Assembly: GCF_003987645.1 (NCBI RefSeq)
Contig: NZ_NGKA01000017.1
Coordinates: 1 to 53,046, forward strand
Length of the DNA stretch: 53,046 nt
Direction: 5' to 3'
From: Vagococcus elongatus
Lineage (GTDB): Bacteria > Bacillota > Bacilli > Lactobacillales > Vagococcaceae
Below the pieces are notes generated by a model. The model worked only from the letters and a program-made list of their open reading frames with translations, searched no databases and was not told the DNA's origin. The first letter of the stretch is position 1. Every line of letters starts with the position of its first letter. Positions 16,751-25,568 of this stretch are shown piece by piece. The translations under genes were made by a program, and so were the position numbers.

Positions 16751-16780
16751 TTGCTTATTTGAGCAGTTATTCGTTATAAT
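16751..16780 (+). promoter_or_regulatory. Promoter of the NADH peroxidase gene
   Basis: TTGCTT (16751-16756) and a perfect TATAAT (16775-16780) are 18 bp apart, ending 36 bp before the ATG at 16817. An AGGAGG at 16803-16808 then gives an 8-bp spacing to the start codon. All expression signals look intact even though codon 42 is a stop. Confidence 0.65.
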
Positions 16781-16816
16781 GGGTATGTATAAAAATAAAT
16801 ATAGGAGGTAGTTTTT

Positions 16817-18166
16817 ATGAAAGTCATCGTTTTAGGTTCTTCACACGGCGGCTATGAAGCTGTCGAAGAATTACTGTTGACTCATCCAGAAGCTGAAATT
16901 CAGTGGTATGAAAAAGGCGACTTCATCTCATTTATGGGTTGAGGGACTCAAATGTATCTCGAGGGAGTAGTTAAAGACGTTAATTCTATACGTTATATGA
17001 CTGCTGAAGAGATGGAAAGACGTGGGGTCCACGTTTTCACAAACCAAGAAATTACTAAACTGGAAGCCGACAAACATCAAGTTCGTGTGCTTGATCATTT
17101 GACTGGTGAAGAACGAGTAGAGTCCTATGATAAAATTATTTTAAGTCCGGGGGCTGATCCGTTTATCCTTCCTGTTCCGGGAAATGATTTAGACAACATC
17201 AAAACTATGCGCGGTCGTCAAGACACTATCGATTTAAGATTGCTGTCCGTAGATCCGGCCATCGAAAATGTCGTTGTCATTGGTGCCGGGTATATCGGCA
17301 TCGAAGCAGCTGAAGCTTTCGCCATGGCAGGCAAACATGTGACAGTCATCGATATTATCCCTCGTCCTCTGGGTGTTTACTTGGATAAAAGTTTCACCGA
17401 TGTGCTTGAAAAAGAAATGGAAGACAAAGGTGTCCATTTGGCAATGAAGGAATCCGTGACAAGTTTTACCGGTGAAGGAAAAGTTGCTTCTGTCATTACT
17501 GATAAAGCAGAATACCCAGCCGATTTAGTTGTCATGTCCGCTGGCATCCGTCCTAACACCGCATGGCTCAAAGGGGCTGTGGACTTGCTGCCTAATGGCA
17601 TGATCAAAACGGACCATTATATGCAGACTAGCCAACCAGATGTTTTTGCTATTGGAGATGCTACACTCATCCAGTACAATCCTGGAAAAACGGAAGTCAA
17701 TATTTCTCTTGCCACAAATGCAAGACGTCAAGGCCGCTATGCTGTCAAAAACTTAACCGAACCTGTGGCACCATTCCCTGGCGTTCAGGGATCGTCAGCT
17801 TTAAGAGTTTTTGATTATAAATTTGCTTCAACAGGACTAAATGATCAGATGGCAGAAAAACTAAACATCGACATCAAATCGGTCCTGCTAGACCAAGACA
17901 CTTTAATGGACTTCATTCCTGAAGAAATGAAGGAGCGAGTCATGTTTAAATTAGTTTATGATCCGAAAACGCTGGAAATTTTAGGTGCTCAAATCCTATC
18001 AAAACAAGATTTGACGGCAAATATCAATGCCATATCTATTGCAATACAAACAAAATTCACCATTGAAGAATTAGCTTACGCTGATTTCTTCTTCCAGCCG
18101 GAATTTGACACACCTTGGAACTTATTAAACATGGCAGGTCTAAAAGCACTTCAACAAGAAAGATAA
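16817..18166 (+). pseudogene. npr: NADH peroxidase with TGA in place of the catalytic Cys42 codon
   Basis: The frame from ATG 16817 encodes a 449-residue flavoprotein-disulfide-reductase-like enzyme that matches Enterococcus faecalis NADH peroxidase: [29 protein letters not shown], a second [14 protein letters not shown] nucleotide site, [11 protein letters not shown] for FAD, and the C-terminal FFFQPEF...QQER. The active-site His10 is kept. Codon 42 (16940-16942), which is Cys42 (the sulfenic-acid redox centre) in the known enzyme, is TGA, and the flanking residues are also changed (FMG[12 protein letters not shown] against FLSCGMQLYLEG). The other 407 codons are open. Either a nonsense mutation has inactivated it or the UGA is recoded. 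An internal start at 16952 would lack the FAD-binding N-terminus. A terminator follows at 18186. Confidence 0.85.
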
Positions 18167-18185
18167 GTTTAATACACCCTAACGA

Positions 18186-18212
18186 CCGAGGCGAACTGTG
18201 CCTCGGTTTTTT
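18186..18212 (+). terminator. Intrinsic terminator after npr
   Basis: CCGAGGC and GCCTCGG form a perfect 7-bp GC-rich stem around a 7-base loop, followed by six T. It lies 20 bp after the npr stop codon. Confidence 0.85.
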
Positions 18213-18303
18213 CTTAGCAGGTTAAAAATAACAAATATTGCATGACTTTTTTCCATTAAAATGGTATGATTGTCCAAGATAAAAATGAAATGGGGAAAGA
18301 AAC

Positions 18304-18606
18304 ATGGTGGCATTTTTTATTTATTGGTTCAGCATTTTTGTCAGTCTTGCCTGGGTCATCCTTAGTATTGGATTCTCAATATTTTACCTTGCAAGAAAAG
18401 AAAATGGTAACCTATGGGCTTTTGCCTTCTTCAACCTTCTAGTGATTGTCTTTTTAGCAATTATTCTAGTCGTCTATAAGACTTGGGACTTCGACATCAC
18501 ATTATACAGCTCTGCTATCAGAGCACTAATGATTGCCAACGGTGGACTGTCAGTGATTCAAGCAATCTTGGGACGTGTCAAGAAACCGCAAGTCGCACAC
18601 TCTTAA
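18304..18606 (+). CDS. Small membrane protein of unknown function
   Basis: The 100-residue product has three hydrophobic segments (about residues 3-30, 37-60 and 70-90) separated by short charged loops, and a Lys-rich tail. I recognise no named family. It starts with ATG behind GGGGAAAG and has its own terminator. It is probably an integral membrane protein with the N-terminus outside, but topology is inference only. Confidence 0.7.
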   Translation: MVAFFIYWFSIFVSLAWVILSIGFSIFYLARKENGNLWAFAFFNLLVIVFLAIILVVYKTWDFDITLYSSAIRALMIANGGLSVIQAILGRVKKPQVAHS

Positions 18607-18611
18607 AACTA

Positions 18612-18645
18612 ACCCTGCCGGAAACTTCCGACAGGGTCTTTTTTT
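18612..18645 (+). terminator. Intrinsic terminator after the small membrane protein gene
   Basis: ACCCTG and CAGGGT pair, with an inner CGGAA/TTCCG stem, followed by CTTTTTTT. It lies six bases after the stop codon. Confidence 0.85.
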
Positions 18646-18865
18646 GTTTGAGCTTGTTTTTAATGATTTCGATTTATGCGATTCTTCAGTTCAATAAATT
18701 ATAGATCCGCAATCCCCCACAACTCCATGGGCACATAATCCAATCTCTTTATTTCACAAATTGTATTGTTTTTAAACCATCCGAACTTTTACCGATTATT
18801 ATTTACACCTGAACTTGACGCAGGCAATTTTCTAAGCTATTATAGAAACAATTAAATTGCCTCAT

Positions 18866-19042
18866 GATGAGGTAGAGGTCGCGATAATCAAGAAGTTTGG
18901 TCGAGTTTGAGGAAACCATGACACCAAGTGGAGGGAAAGTCGCCGAAATGCTTGCCAGCCTCTCTGGTAAGTGTTGGGACAGTAGCGAACAACTGCTGGA
19001 CTGTCTTAGTCTGTGAAGACTAAGTTGCGCTATTTTCGTCAG
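18866..19042 (+). ncRNA. Lysine riboswitch (L box) aptamer
   Basis: The segment carries the conserved L-box blocks in order: GATGAGGTAGAGGTCGCGA at the 5' side, an AGTTTGG helix, GGAGGGAAAGTCGCCGAAAT in the core, a GCTTGCCAGCCTCTC... arm, TTGGGACAG, and closing ...GTTGCGCTATTTTCGTC. This matches the lysine riboswitch seen upstream of lysC or lysine transporters in Firmicutes. It binds lysine and, with the terminator at 19066-19095, represses downstream expression when lysine is plentiful. It stands 80 bases before the ABC-transporter start codon, so that transporter is expected to move lysine. Confidence 0.9.
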
Positions 19043-19065
19043 CGGCGGAAAATCTGTGCAATCCA

Positions 19066-19095
19066 AGACCTCGTGATATCCACGAGGTCTTTTTT
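19066..19095 (+). terminator. Riboswitch-controlled intrinsic terminator
   Basis: AGACCTCGTG and CACGAGGTCT form a perfect 10-bp stem around ATATC, followed by a T-run. It lies between the lysine aptamer and the ribosome-binding site at about 19111-19115, the expected expression platform for transcription attenuation. Confidence 0.9.
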
Positions 19096-19122
19096 ATCAA
19101 CTATATTTATAGGAGGAAACAA

Positions 19123-20718
19123 ATGAAAAAATGGATGACGTGGCTGTTTGCTTTTTTGCTGATTTTTCCTGCCTTGACTTGGGGCAACAGCGAAGCAACA
19201 GCAGAAACTAACGATGAAGATCTTTTTAGAGTAGGAATGGAAGCAGGATATCCCCCTTTTAACTGGACTCAGCAAACCGACAAAAACGGTGCCGTACCTA
19301 TCGACGGGCAAAAAGAGTATGCTGGCGGCTATGATGTTGAAATTGCTAGGAAAGTCGCTGAGGGGCTAGGAAAAAAACTAGTTATCGTCAAAATATCTTG
19401 GGACGGTTTGGCTCCCGCACTGACTTCTGGAAAAATAGATGCTATCATCGCTGGGATGTCTCCCACAGAAGAACGTAAAAAAGCGATTGATTTTTCCGAG
19501 GCCTATCACCACGCAGAACTGGTCATGATGGTAAAAAAAGGCTCTCCCTTTGAAGAAGCCAGATCCTTAGCGGATTTTGAAGGTGCGAAAATCACTGGCC
19601 AGCTGGGGACTCTTCATTATGATGCCATCGACCAAATTCCCGGTGTGCAAAAAGAACTTGCCATGGATGATTTTCCAGCCATGCGTGTAGCACTGGAATC
19701 AGGAGTCATCGACGGCTACGTTTCAGAAAATGTCGAAGGACTTACTGCCAGAAAAATCAATCCGAATTTTGTCATGGTACAATTTGATGAAGGAAAAGGC
19801 TTTGAACTATCAGAAGCTGACTCAACCGTCGCCATCGGTTTAAGAAAAGGGAGCCCTCTGACCGAGCCGATCAATGAAGTTTTAGGCAATATTTCCAGAG
19901 AACAGCGTGAAGAAATCATGGCTACGGCGATTGAACAGCAACCAGGAGCCGAAGACGATGCGACCGGAGGATTCTTCTTTTGGGTTAAAAAAATTGTAGA
20001 GGAAAATGGGGTCATGTTTCTACGAGGTGCCGGAATGACTCTGCTTATCTCACTTATCGGAACAGTTTTGGGCACTGCCATCGGGATGGCTATCGGAATG
20101 TTCAGAACGATCCCCACACCAAAAAAGGCGGGTAAAAGAGGCCTATTCAACTTTTTAAATACTTTATTTTCTATTTATATTGAAGTCTTCCGGGGAACAC
20201 CGATGATCGTGCAATCAATGGTCATTTACTACGGTGCGGCACAAGCATTCGGTATCAATATCAATCGTACGATTGCAGCCATCATTATTGTCTCGATCAA
20301 TACAGGGGCCTACATGACTGAAATCGTCCGTGGCGGGATTTTTGCTGTGGACAAAGGGCAATTTGAAGCCGCCCAAGCAATCGGTATGACACATTATCAA
20401 ACGATGCGGCATATTGTCGTCCCGCAAGTTATCCGCAATATTTTACCAGCGACCGGCAACGAATTTGTCATTAATATCAAAGACACCTCTGTTTTAAATG
20501 TCATTGCAGTCTCGGAATTATTTTTCCAAGCAAAAACAGTTTCAGGAGCAAACTTCAGATTTTTTGAAACCTTCTCGGTAGTCTGTGTCATTTACTTTGT
20601 CATGACTTTTGCGGTGACCCAAATCTTACGGCGTATTGAGAAAAAACTTGATGGTCCCGGGCATTACGAGCCTTATGGAAATCAAATGCAAGTTCAAAAG
20701 CCTGAAACCATAGACTAG
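19123..20718 (+). CDS. Amino-acid ABC transporter, substrate-binding protein fused to permease (lysine)
   Basis: This 531-aa fusion has a signal peptide (about residues 1-28, [18 protein letters not shown]...), an extracellular family-3 solute-binding domain ([33 protein letters not shown], about 30-275), and a C-terminal HisM/GlnP-type permease domain with FRGTPMIVQ and [21 protein letters not shown] (about 295-520). Such SBP-permease fusions are common in lactic acid bacteria (GlnP-like). The lysine riboswitch upstream points to lysine, perhaps also arginine or ornithine. The ATPase gene follows after 11 bp. The start ATG follows AGGAGG. Confidence 0.9.
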   Translation: MKKWMTWLFAFLLIFPALTWGNSEATAETNDEDLFRVGMEAGYPPFNWTQQTDKNGAVPIDGQKEYAGGYDVEIARKVAEGLGKKLVIVKISWDGLAPALTSGKIDAIIAGMSPTEERKKAIDFSEAYHHAELVMMVKKGSPFEEARSLADFEGAKITGQLGTLHYDAIDQIPGVQKELAMDDFPAMRVALESGVIDGYVSENVEGLTARKINPNFVMVQFDEGKGFELSEADSTVAIGLRKGSPLTEPINEVLGNISREQREEIMATAIEQQPGAEDDATGGFFFWVKKIVEENGVMFLRGAGMTLLISLIGTVLGTAIGMAIGMFRTIPTPKKAGKRGLFNFLNTLFSIYIEVFRGTPMIVQSMVIYYGAAQAFGININRTIAAIIIVSINTGAYMTEIVRGGIFAVDKGQFEAAQAIGMTHYQTMRHIVVPQVIRNILPATGNEFVINIKDTSVLNVIAVSELFFQAKTVSGANFRFFETFSVVCVIYFVMTFAVTQILRRIEKKLDGPGHYEPYGNQMQVQKPETID

Positions 20719-20729
20719 GAGGGATTCTG

Positions 20730-21470
20730 ATGGAAAAAATGATTGAAATTAAAGATTTGCATAAAGATTTCGGTAAGAACCATATTTTAAAAGGTGTAAA
20801 TTTAACTATTCACAGAGGAGAAGTCGTGACGATTATCGGGTCCTCGGGATCGGGCAAGTCCACACTTCTGCGTTGCATCAACATGCTGGAAGAACCTACT
20901 AGCGGGGATATTTTGTTTAAAGGAGACAGTATTCTGTCAGATGAGTATTCACTCTCTCAATTACGAACCCATCTGGGAATGGTTTTTCAACAATTCAATT
21001 TATTTGAAAATAAGAATGCCCTGCAAAACTGTGTAATAGGTCAGGTCCAAGTCTTGAAACGCTCACAAAAAGAAGCGGAGAAAATCGCAATGGACAATCT
21101 GTGTAAGGTAGGGATGGGAGAATTTCAAAATGCCAGCCCTAAGCAACTTTCAGGCGGACAAAAACAGCGGGTCGCCATCGCACGGGCCCTTTCAATGAAT
21201 CCCGACTGCCTACTCTTTGACGAGCCAACCTCTGCCTTGGACCCTGAAATGGTCGGAGAAGTTTTAAAGACGATTCGTGAACTGGCAGCAGAAGGCTTGA
21301 CGATGGTTGTCGTCACCCATGAAATGGGTTTTGCCAAAGATGTCTCCGATCGTGTCGTCTTTATGGATCAAGGAGTGATTGCAGAAGAAAATACTCCTGA
21401 GGAAATTTTTAACCATCCAAAAGAACTGCGAACGAAGGAATTTTTAAAACGAATTTTAGAACAACATTAA
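20730..21470 (+). CDS. Amino-acid ABC transporter ATP-binding protein (lysine)
   Basis: The 246-aa ATPase has Walker [10 protein letters not shown] (about residues 36-44), the Q-loop FQQFN, the ABC signature LSGGQKQR and Walker [13 protein letters not shown], with the H-loop in VTHEMGFA. It is of the GlnQ/HisP polar amino-acid class. It pairs with the SBP-permease fusion gene 11 bp upstream, forming a complete transporter in which the ATPase dimer sits under two fused permease subunits. The ATG follows AGGAGG. Control is by the lysine riboswitch in the shared leader. Confidence 0.93.
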   Translation: MEKMIEIKDLHKDFGKNHILKGVNLTIHRGEVVTIIGSSGSGKSTLLRCINMLEEPTSGDILFKGDSILSDEYSLSQLRTHLGMVFQQFNLFENKNALQNCVIGQVQVLKRSQKEAEKIAMDNLCKVGMGEFQNASPKQLSGGQKQRVAIARALSMNPDCLLFDEPTSALDPEMVGEVLKTIRELAAEGLTMVVVTHEMGFAKDVSDRVVFMDQGVIAEENTPEEIFNHPKELRTKEFLKRILEQH

Positions 21471-21485
21471 TACTTATGCCCACTT

Positions 21486-21601
21486 TGTGGATAATGTGGA
21501 TAACTTTGTGGAAAGCTATCCACATTTTTTAAGCTTTTATTCCTGCATTCTTAGCAGTTATTCACAAAATCATGGGATTGTTAACAACTTTCTGTGGATA
21601 A
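21486..21601. promoter_or_regulatory. Cluster of DnaA boxes
   Basis: The perfect DnaA box TTATCCACA occurs three times on the minus strand (21486-21494, directly abutting 21495-21503, and 21593-21601). One-mismatch versions lie at 21516-21524 (CTATCCACA) and 21558-21566 (TTATTCACA). A sixth, weaker TGTGGAAAG is at 21507-21515. Six sites within 116 bp are far more than chance. No dnaA or dnaN gene is near, so this is more likely a DnaA-titration or regulatory cluster, like those known in Bacillus subtilis, than the chromosomal origin. Confidence 0.75.
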
Positions 21602-21670
21602 CTGAGAAACTATTCGTTTTCAAGTAAGGATGCCTGAATTTTAAGTTCTCTTTAAACTTTCAAATTCAAT

Positions 21671-21698
21671 TTGTTTTTTTGCGAAAAATGAGTATACT
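21671..21698 (+). promoter_or_regulatory. Promoter of uppP
   Basis: TTGTTT (21671-21676) and TATACT (21693-21698) are separated by 16 bp and lie 47 bp before the uppP start codon. It is just downstream of the DnaA-box cluster. Confidence 0.55.
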
Positions 21699-21744
21699 AA
21701 TGGGCATAAAGTTTTTTAATGTCAGTAACTGAAAGGATTTTAAT

Positions 21745-22578
21745 ATGAATTGGTATGAACTAATCAAAGCGATTATTCTAGGGGTAGTCGAAGGTATTAC
21801 CGAGTGGCTGCCTATCAGCAGCACCGGACACTTAATTTTAGTACAGGAATTTATGCAATTAGATGCCCGCCCGGAATTTATAGAGATGTTTAACGTGGTT
21901 GTCCAGTTGGGGGCCATCCTCGCTGTAGTCATCCTCTATTTCCACAAGCTGAACCCTTTTTCTCCTAAAAAAACAACAACAGAGAAAAAAGATACTTGGG
22001 ACTTATGGTTTAAAGTAATCGTCGGGTGTATACCTGCCGGTGTTTTGGGACTACTTTATGACGACTGGTTTGAAGAACATTTCCATAAATTTTTGCCGAT
22101 TGCAATCATGTTGATTTTATACGGTGTTTTGTTCATAATTGTGGAAAACTTCAATAAAAATCGTGAACCAAAAATCACAGATTTTACGTCGTTTACGTAT
22201 CAAACGGCGATCATCATCGGATTATTCCAAGTGTTGTCATTGATGCCCGGGACTTCCCGTTCAGGAGCAACCATCATCGGGGCACTTCTCATTGGTACCT
22301 CCAGATACATCGCGGCGGAATTTTCATTTTTCCTCAGTATCCCTGTGATGTTTGGAGCCAGTGGTTACAAGCTCCTCAAATTTTTTAAAGCGGGAGGAAA
22401 TTTTATAGAAGGTGAATTAATCTTCCTGCTCGTGGGCTCTTTAGTGGCTTTTATCGTTTCTATCATAGCTATCAAGTTTTTGATGAACTTTATCAAGACC
22501 AACGACTTCAAACCTTTCGGCTGGTACCGGATTATTTTAGGTGTTGTTTTAATCGGCTACTGGGGATTATTTATGTAA
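21745..22578 (+). CDS. uppP: Undecaprenyl-diphosphatase (UppP/BacA)
   Basis: This 277-aa membrane enzyme has the two family motifs: [20 protein letters not shown] near the N-terminus and [17 protein letters not shown] in the C-terminal half (about residues 168-184), with about eight hydrophobic segments. It removes a phosphate from undecaprenyl pyrophosphate to recycle the cell-wall lipid carrier and gives some bacitracin resistance. It is monocistronic, with its own promoter and terminator. Its ATG follows GAAAGG. Confidence 0.95.
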   Translation: MNWYELIKAIILGVVEGITEWLPISSTGHLILVQEFMQLDARPEFIEMFNVVVQLGAILAVVILYFHKLNPFSPKKTTTEKKDTWDLWFKVIVGCIPAGVLGLLYDDWFEEHFHKFLPIAIMLILYGVLFIIVENFNKNREPKITDFTSFTYQTAIIIGLFQVLSLMPGTSRSGATIIGALLIGTSRYIAAEFSFFLSIPVMFGASGYKLLKFFKAGGNFIEGELIFLLVGSLVAFIVSIIAIKFLMNFIKTNDFKPFGWYRIILGVVLIGYWGLFM

Positions 22579-22585
22579 AGACAAA

Positions 22586-22622
22586 AACTCTCTGTTCCTT
22601 TTGAAGAACAGAGAGTTTTTTT
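22586..22622 (+). terminator. Intrinsic terminator after uppP
   Basis: AACTCTCTGTTC and GAACAGAGAGTT form a perfect 12-bp stem with an 8-base loop, ending in a seven-T run. Confidence 0.92.
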
Positions 22623-22654
22623 ATCCCATTCACACGACTTCATCTGATCCCCTT

Positions 22655-22683
22655 TTGACTTGTACGGACATTTAATCTATAAT
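22655..22683 (+). promoter_or_regulatory. araR promoter with AraR operator in its spacer
   Basis: TTGACT (22655-22660) and TATAAT (22678-22683) are 17 bp apart. The spacer holds TTGTACGGACAT, which resembles the B. subtilis AraR operator (ATTTGTACGTACAAAT core) and shares TGTACGGACAT with the araB promoter. Binding of AraR here would give autoregulation. Confidence 0.8.
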
Positions 22684-22716
22684 TTGCTATAAACATACAG
22701 AATAAAGGTGAAAATC

Positions 22717-23796
22717 ATGTCAAAAGCCAAATACCAGTTGATTGCGGATGAAATACGTTCAAAAATATTAGCAAAAGAATATCATGTCGGGGATGTTATC
22801 CCGCCAGAAACCCAGTTGCAAAAAGATTTTAATGTCAGCCGGCATACCGTCAGACAAGCGATTGCTTTATTAGTTAATGAAGGTCATCTTAAAGCGGAAA
22901 AAGGCTCAGGAACTTATGTTCAAATGCCTGCTCCTCAAACATTTAATGGTGCAAAAAAAAAAATCGGAGTTATTACGACCTACTTGTCAGATTATATTTT
23001 CCCCTCCATCATCCGGGGCATCGAACAGGAATTAAGGGAAAATAATTACGGTCTTTTACTGGCGAGCACGAACAACGACTTGTCCACAGAAAGAAGATGC
23101 TTGGAGATGATGCTCCATCAAGGTGTCTCAGGACTGATTGTCGAACCTACTAAAAGCAACGAATATAACCCTAACCTTTCTTACTACGTTTCACTGAAAG
23201 AAAGAGACATTCCAGTACTTATGATCAATGCCCATTATGAAGAACTGGATTTCCCTTTTATAGTGGTGGATGATGTGGCTTCCGGATATTTGGCGACTAA
23301 ACATTTGATTGATCAAGGACACAAGAATCTAGCAATGGTCACAAAAATTGATGACCTTCAAGGAAAGTTGCGAATGAAAGGATTTATTAATGCCCATACA
23401 GAGGCAAACCAATTATTTGAATCAAATTGCATCTACACCTACACGACCGAAACAAAGCAGCAAGTGATAGAAACGATTTTAGCAGATTTAAACCAACAAT
23501 TAATTTCTGTGACTGGTATTGTCTGCTACAATGACGAAATCGCAAATCAATTGGCTCAACAGCTGATTCGAAGAGGTTTTTCCATTCCTAATGATTTTTC
23601 TATTACTGGAAACGACGACTCTTACTTAAGTACAGCTGGGGAAATCGCCTTAACCACTGTCTCTCATCCAAAAGAACAGTTGGGAGCTGAAGCGGTGCAA
23701 TCTATGATTAAAAAAATCGAACAGCAAAAGCCTTTGGAAAATAAAATTTATACCCCAAAGCTTATTGTGAGAGACTCTACCCGAAAATTAGTCTGA
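22717..23796 (+). CDS. araR: Arabinose-responsive repressor AraR (GntR-LacI chimera)
   Basis: The 359-aa repressor has a GntR winged helix at the N-terminus (DVIPPETQLQKDFNVSRHTV region, about residues 25-50) and a LacI/periplasmic-binding-type effector domain (KIGVITTYLSDYIFPSIIRG, FPFIVVDDVASGYLATKHLIDQGH, TGNDDSYLSTAG). This domain fusion is characteristic of AraR, which releases DNA on binding L-arabinose. I choose ATG 22717, preceded by AAAGGTG; the GTG at 22708 lies inside that site. It precedes araBDA, whose promoter carries the matching operator. A hairpin at 23845 may end its transcript. Confidence 0.92.
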   Translation: MSKAKYQLIADEIRSKILAKEYHVGDVIPPETQLQKDFNVSRHTVRQAIALLVNEGHLKAEKGSGTYVQMPAPQTFNGAKKKIGVITTYLSDYIFPSIIRGIEQELRENNYGLLLASTNNDLSTERRCLEMMLHQGVSGLIVEPTKSNEYNPNLSYYVSLKERDIPVLMINAHYEELDFPFIVVDDVASGYLATKHLIDQGHKNLAMVTKIDDLQGKLRMKGFINAHTEANQLFESNCIYTYTTETKQQVIETILADLNQQLISVTGIVCYNDEIANQLAQQLIRRGFSIPNDFSITGNDDSYLSTAGEIALTTVSHPKEQLGAEAVQSMIKKIEQQKPLENKIYTPKLIVRDSTRKLV

Positions 23797-23814
23797 ACAA
23801 AACGAAATTAAAAA

Positions 23815-23843
23815 TTGACATGTACGGACATATATTTTATAAT
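23815..23843 (+). promoter_or_regulatory. araBDA promoter with AraR operator in its spacer
   Basis: TTGACA (23815-23820) and TATAAT (23838-23843) are both perfect consensus, 17 bp apart. The spacer starts TGTACGGACAT, the same 11 bp found in the araR promoter spacer. A consensus promoter needs a tight repressor, which this operator placement provides. Confidence 0.88.
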
Positions 23844-23844
23844 T

Positions 23845-23887
23845 CTTCTTATAGAACCCATTTTTATGGACTATGAGAAGTTTTTTT
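23845..23887 (+). terminator. Terminator-like hairpin overlapping the araBDA transcription start
   Basis: CTTCTTATAG (23845-23854) pairs over 10 bp with CTATGAGAAG (23871-23880, one G·U), an inner CCA/TGG extends it, and seven T follow. It would work as the terminator of araR. The predicted araB start (about 23850) lies inside the left arm, so araB transcripts would lack half of the stem and escape it. Confidence 0.6.
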
Positions 23888-23921
23888 GTATATAAGGAAA
23901 CATGGAAAGGAGAACACTGCA

Positions 23922-25526
23922 GTGACAACTAAACAAGCAACGATTGATGACATCAAAAATGGCAAAACGTTCCTAGGCATTGAATTAGGCTCTACCAGAA
24001 TCAAGGCAGTATTGATCGATTCCCATTACAACCCCATCGTTTCAGGCAACCATGATTGGGAAAACCAGCTAGTTGACGGCTTTTGGACCTATTCTCTTGA
24101 GGAAATTTGGAAAGGGTTACAAAACTGTTATGCGGACTTAAACAAAAATGTTCAAGCAATCACGGGGGAGCCTATCCGTCAAGTCGCGTCCATTGGTTTC
24201 AGTGCCATGATGCACGGCTATCTGGCCTTTGATTCTCAAGAACAACTGCTCGTTCCTTTTAGGACTTGGCGCAACTCAAATACTGGTGATGCAGCTGAAA
24301 AATTAACCGCACTCTTTGACTACAATATCCCTCAACGTTGGAGTATTGCACATTTATATCAAGCGGTTCTTGACAAGGAACCTCATGTAAAAGACGTCGA
24401 TTTTTTCACTACTTTAGCAGGATATCTGCACTGGAAATTAACTGGTGAAAAAGTATTGGGTGTTGGAGATGCCTCAGGGATGTTCCCTATCGACCCCAAA
24501 ACTGCCAGTTATGATGCAAAAATGATTCAACAATTCAATGAATTGACGACTTCTGCTGATTTTAAGCAAAAATTGGAAGACATTCTTCCTGAAATAAGAT
24601 TAGCAGGTGAAGAAGCAGGAAATCTATCTGAAGCAGGTGCTAAATTATTGGATGTCAGCGGTCATCTTCAAGCGGGTATCCCTTTGTGTCCGCCAGAAGG
24701 TGATGCCGGCACAGGAATGACTGCCACAAACAGTGTGGCGAAACGAACAGGAAATGTCTCTGCCGGGACTTCCGTTTTCGCTATGATTGTTTTGGAAAAA
24801 GAATTGAAAAAAGTCCATCCCGAAATCGATTTGGTCACCACACCTGATGGAAAATTAGTCGCAATGGTTCACGCCAACAATTGCTCATCAGATATCAACA
24901 GCTGGGTGAAATTATTTTCTGAATTGCTCGAAAGCCTTGGCATGTCCGTTGACGTGGGCACACTGTTCGAAACATTGTTTAAAAAAGCTCTTGAGGGTGA
25001 AGCTGATGGCGGTGGGTTGCTCTCCTACGGTTACTACTCTGGGGAAAACATTACTGAATTTGCCGAAGGACGGCCACTTTTCGTTCATGGACCTGACGAC
25101 GTATTTAATCTTGCCAACTTTATGAGAACTCACTTAATGTCCGCCCTTGGTGCTTTAAAAATCGGTATGGACATTTTAGTCGGTGAAGAGCAAGTACATG
25201 TAGATGAGATTCTTGGACATGGGGGCTTCTTTAAAACAGAAGAAGTCGGGCAAAAAATGATGGCGGCAGCCATGAATACAACTGTTTCTGTGATGGAGAC
25301 TGCTGGTGAGGGCGGTGCTTGGGGCATGGCTTTATTAGCCGCTTACATGGTCCAAAAAAATCCCGACCAAGACCTGTCCGATTTTCTCAATAAACAAGTC
25401 TTCGCCGGCAATCTGGCAAAAAGTTTAACTCCAGACGAAAGAGATGTGGCAGGCTTTGAAACATTTATCAAACGGTATAAAGAAGGACTGCCGATCGAAA
25501 GGGCAGCCGTTGAACATTTAATTTAA
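23922..25526 (+). CDS. araB: L-ribulokinase
   Basis: A 534-aa FGGY kinase. It has [17 protein letters not shown] as the N-terminal phosphate loop, MMHGYLAF, and AGTSVFAM and [16 protein letters not shown] in the C-terminal domain, matching the AraB family. It phosphorylates L-ribulose to L-ribulose 5-phosphate. I choose GTG 23922 because AAAGGAG lies nine bases before it and the upstream frame lacks a ribosome-binding site. It is the first gene of araBDA and is followed by araD after 42 bp. Confidence 0.92.
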   Translation: MTTKQATIDDIKNGKTFLGIELGSTRIKAVLIDSHYNPIVSGNHDWENQLVDGFWTYSLEEIWKGLQNCYADLNKNVQAITGEPIRQVASIGFSAMMHGYLAFDSQEQLLVPFRTWRNSNTGDAAEKLTALFDYNIPQRWSIAHLYQAVLDKEPHVKDVDFFTTLAGYLHWKLTGEKVLGVGDASGMFPIDPKTASYDAKMIQQFNELTTSADFKQKLEDILPEIRLAGEEAGNLSEAGAKLLDVSGHLQAGIPLCPPEGDAGTGMTATNSVAKRTGNVSAGTSVFAMIVLEKELKKVHPEIDLVTTPDGKLVAMVHANNCSSDINSWVKLFSELLESLGMSVDVGTLFETLFKKALEGEADGGGLLSYGYYSGENITEFAEGRPLFVHGPDDVFNLANFMRTHLMSALGALKIGMDILVGEEQVHVDEILGHGGFFKTEEVGQKMMAAAMNTTVSVMETAGEGGAWGMALLAAYMVQKNPDQDLSDFLNKQVFAGNLAKSLTPDERDVAGFETFIKRYKEGLPIERAAVEHLI

Positions 25527-25568
25527 CTTATCGTTGTGACTTTCAAAAAATAAAAAGGAGTGAATATT

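Noticed and set aside
16940-16980. Selenocysteine insertion (SECIS) element after the npr TGA
   Set aside because: Only weak pairings such as ACTC with GAGT are possible; no compact hairpin with a G/U-bearing loop at the right distance was visible. Recoding stays open but unsupported.
16952-18166. A shorter functional oxidoreductase starting at the internal ATG
   Set aside because: It would lack the N-terminal FAD-binding Rossmann segment and the active site, and has no good ribosome-binding site.
18866-19095. T-box leader for the ABC transporter
   Set aside because: No AGGGTGGNACCGCG antiterminator motif; the blocks match the lysine riboswitch instead.
21486-21601. Chromosomal replication origin
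   Set aside because: DnaA boxes are present, but dnaA, dnaN, rpmH and an evident AT-rich unwinding block are absent, so a titration or regulatory cluster is more likely.
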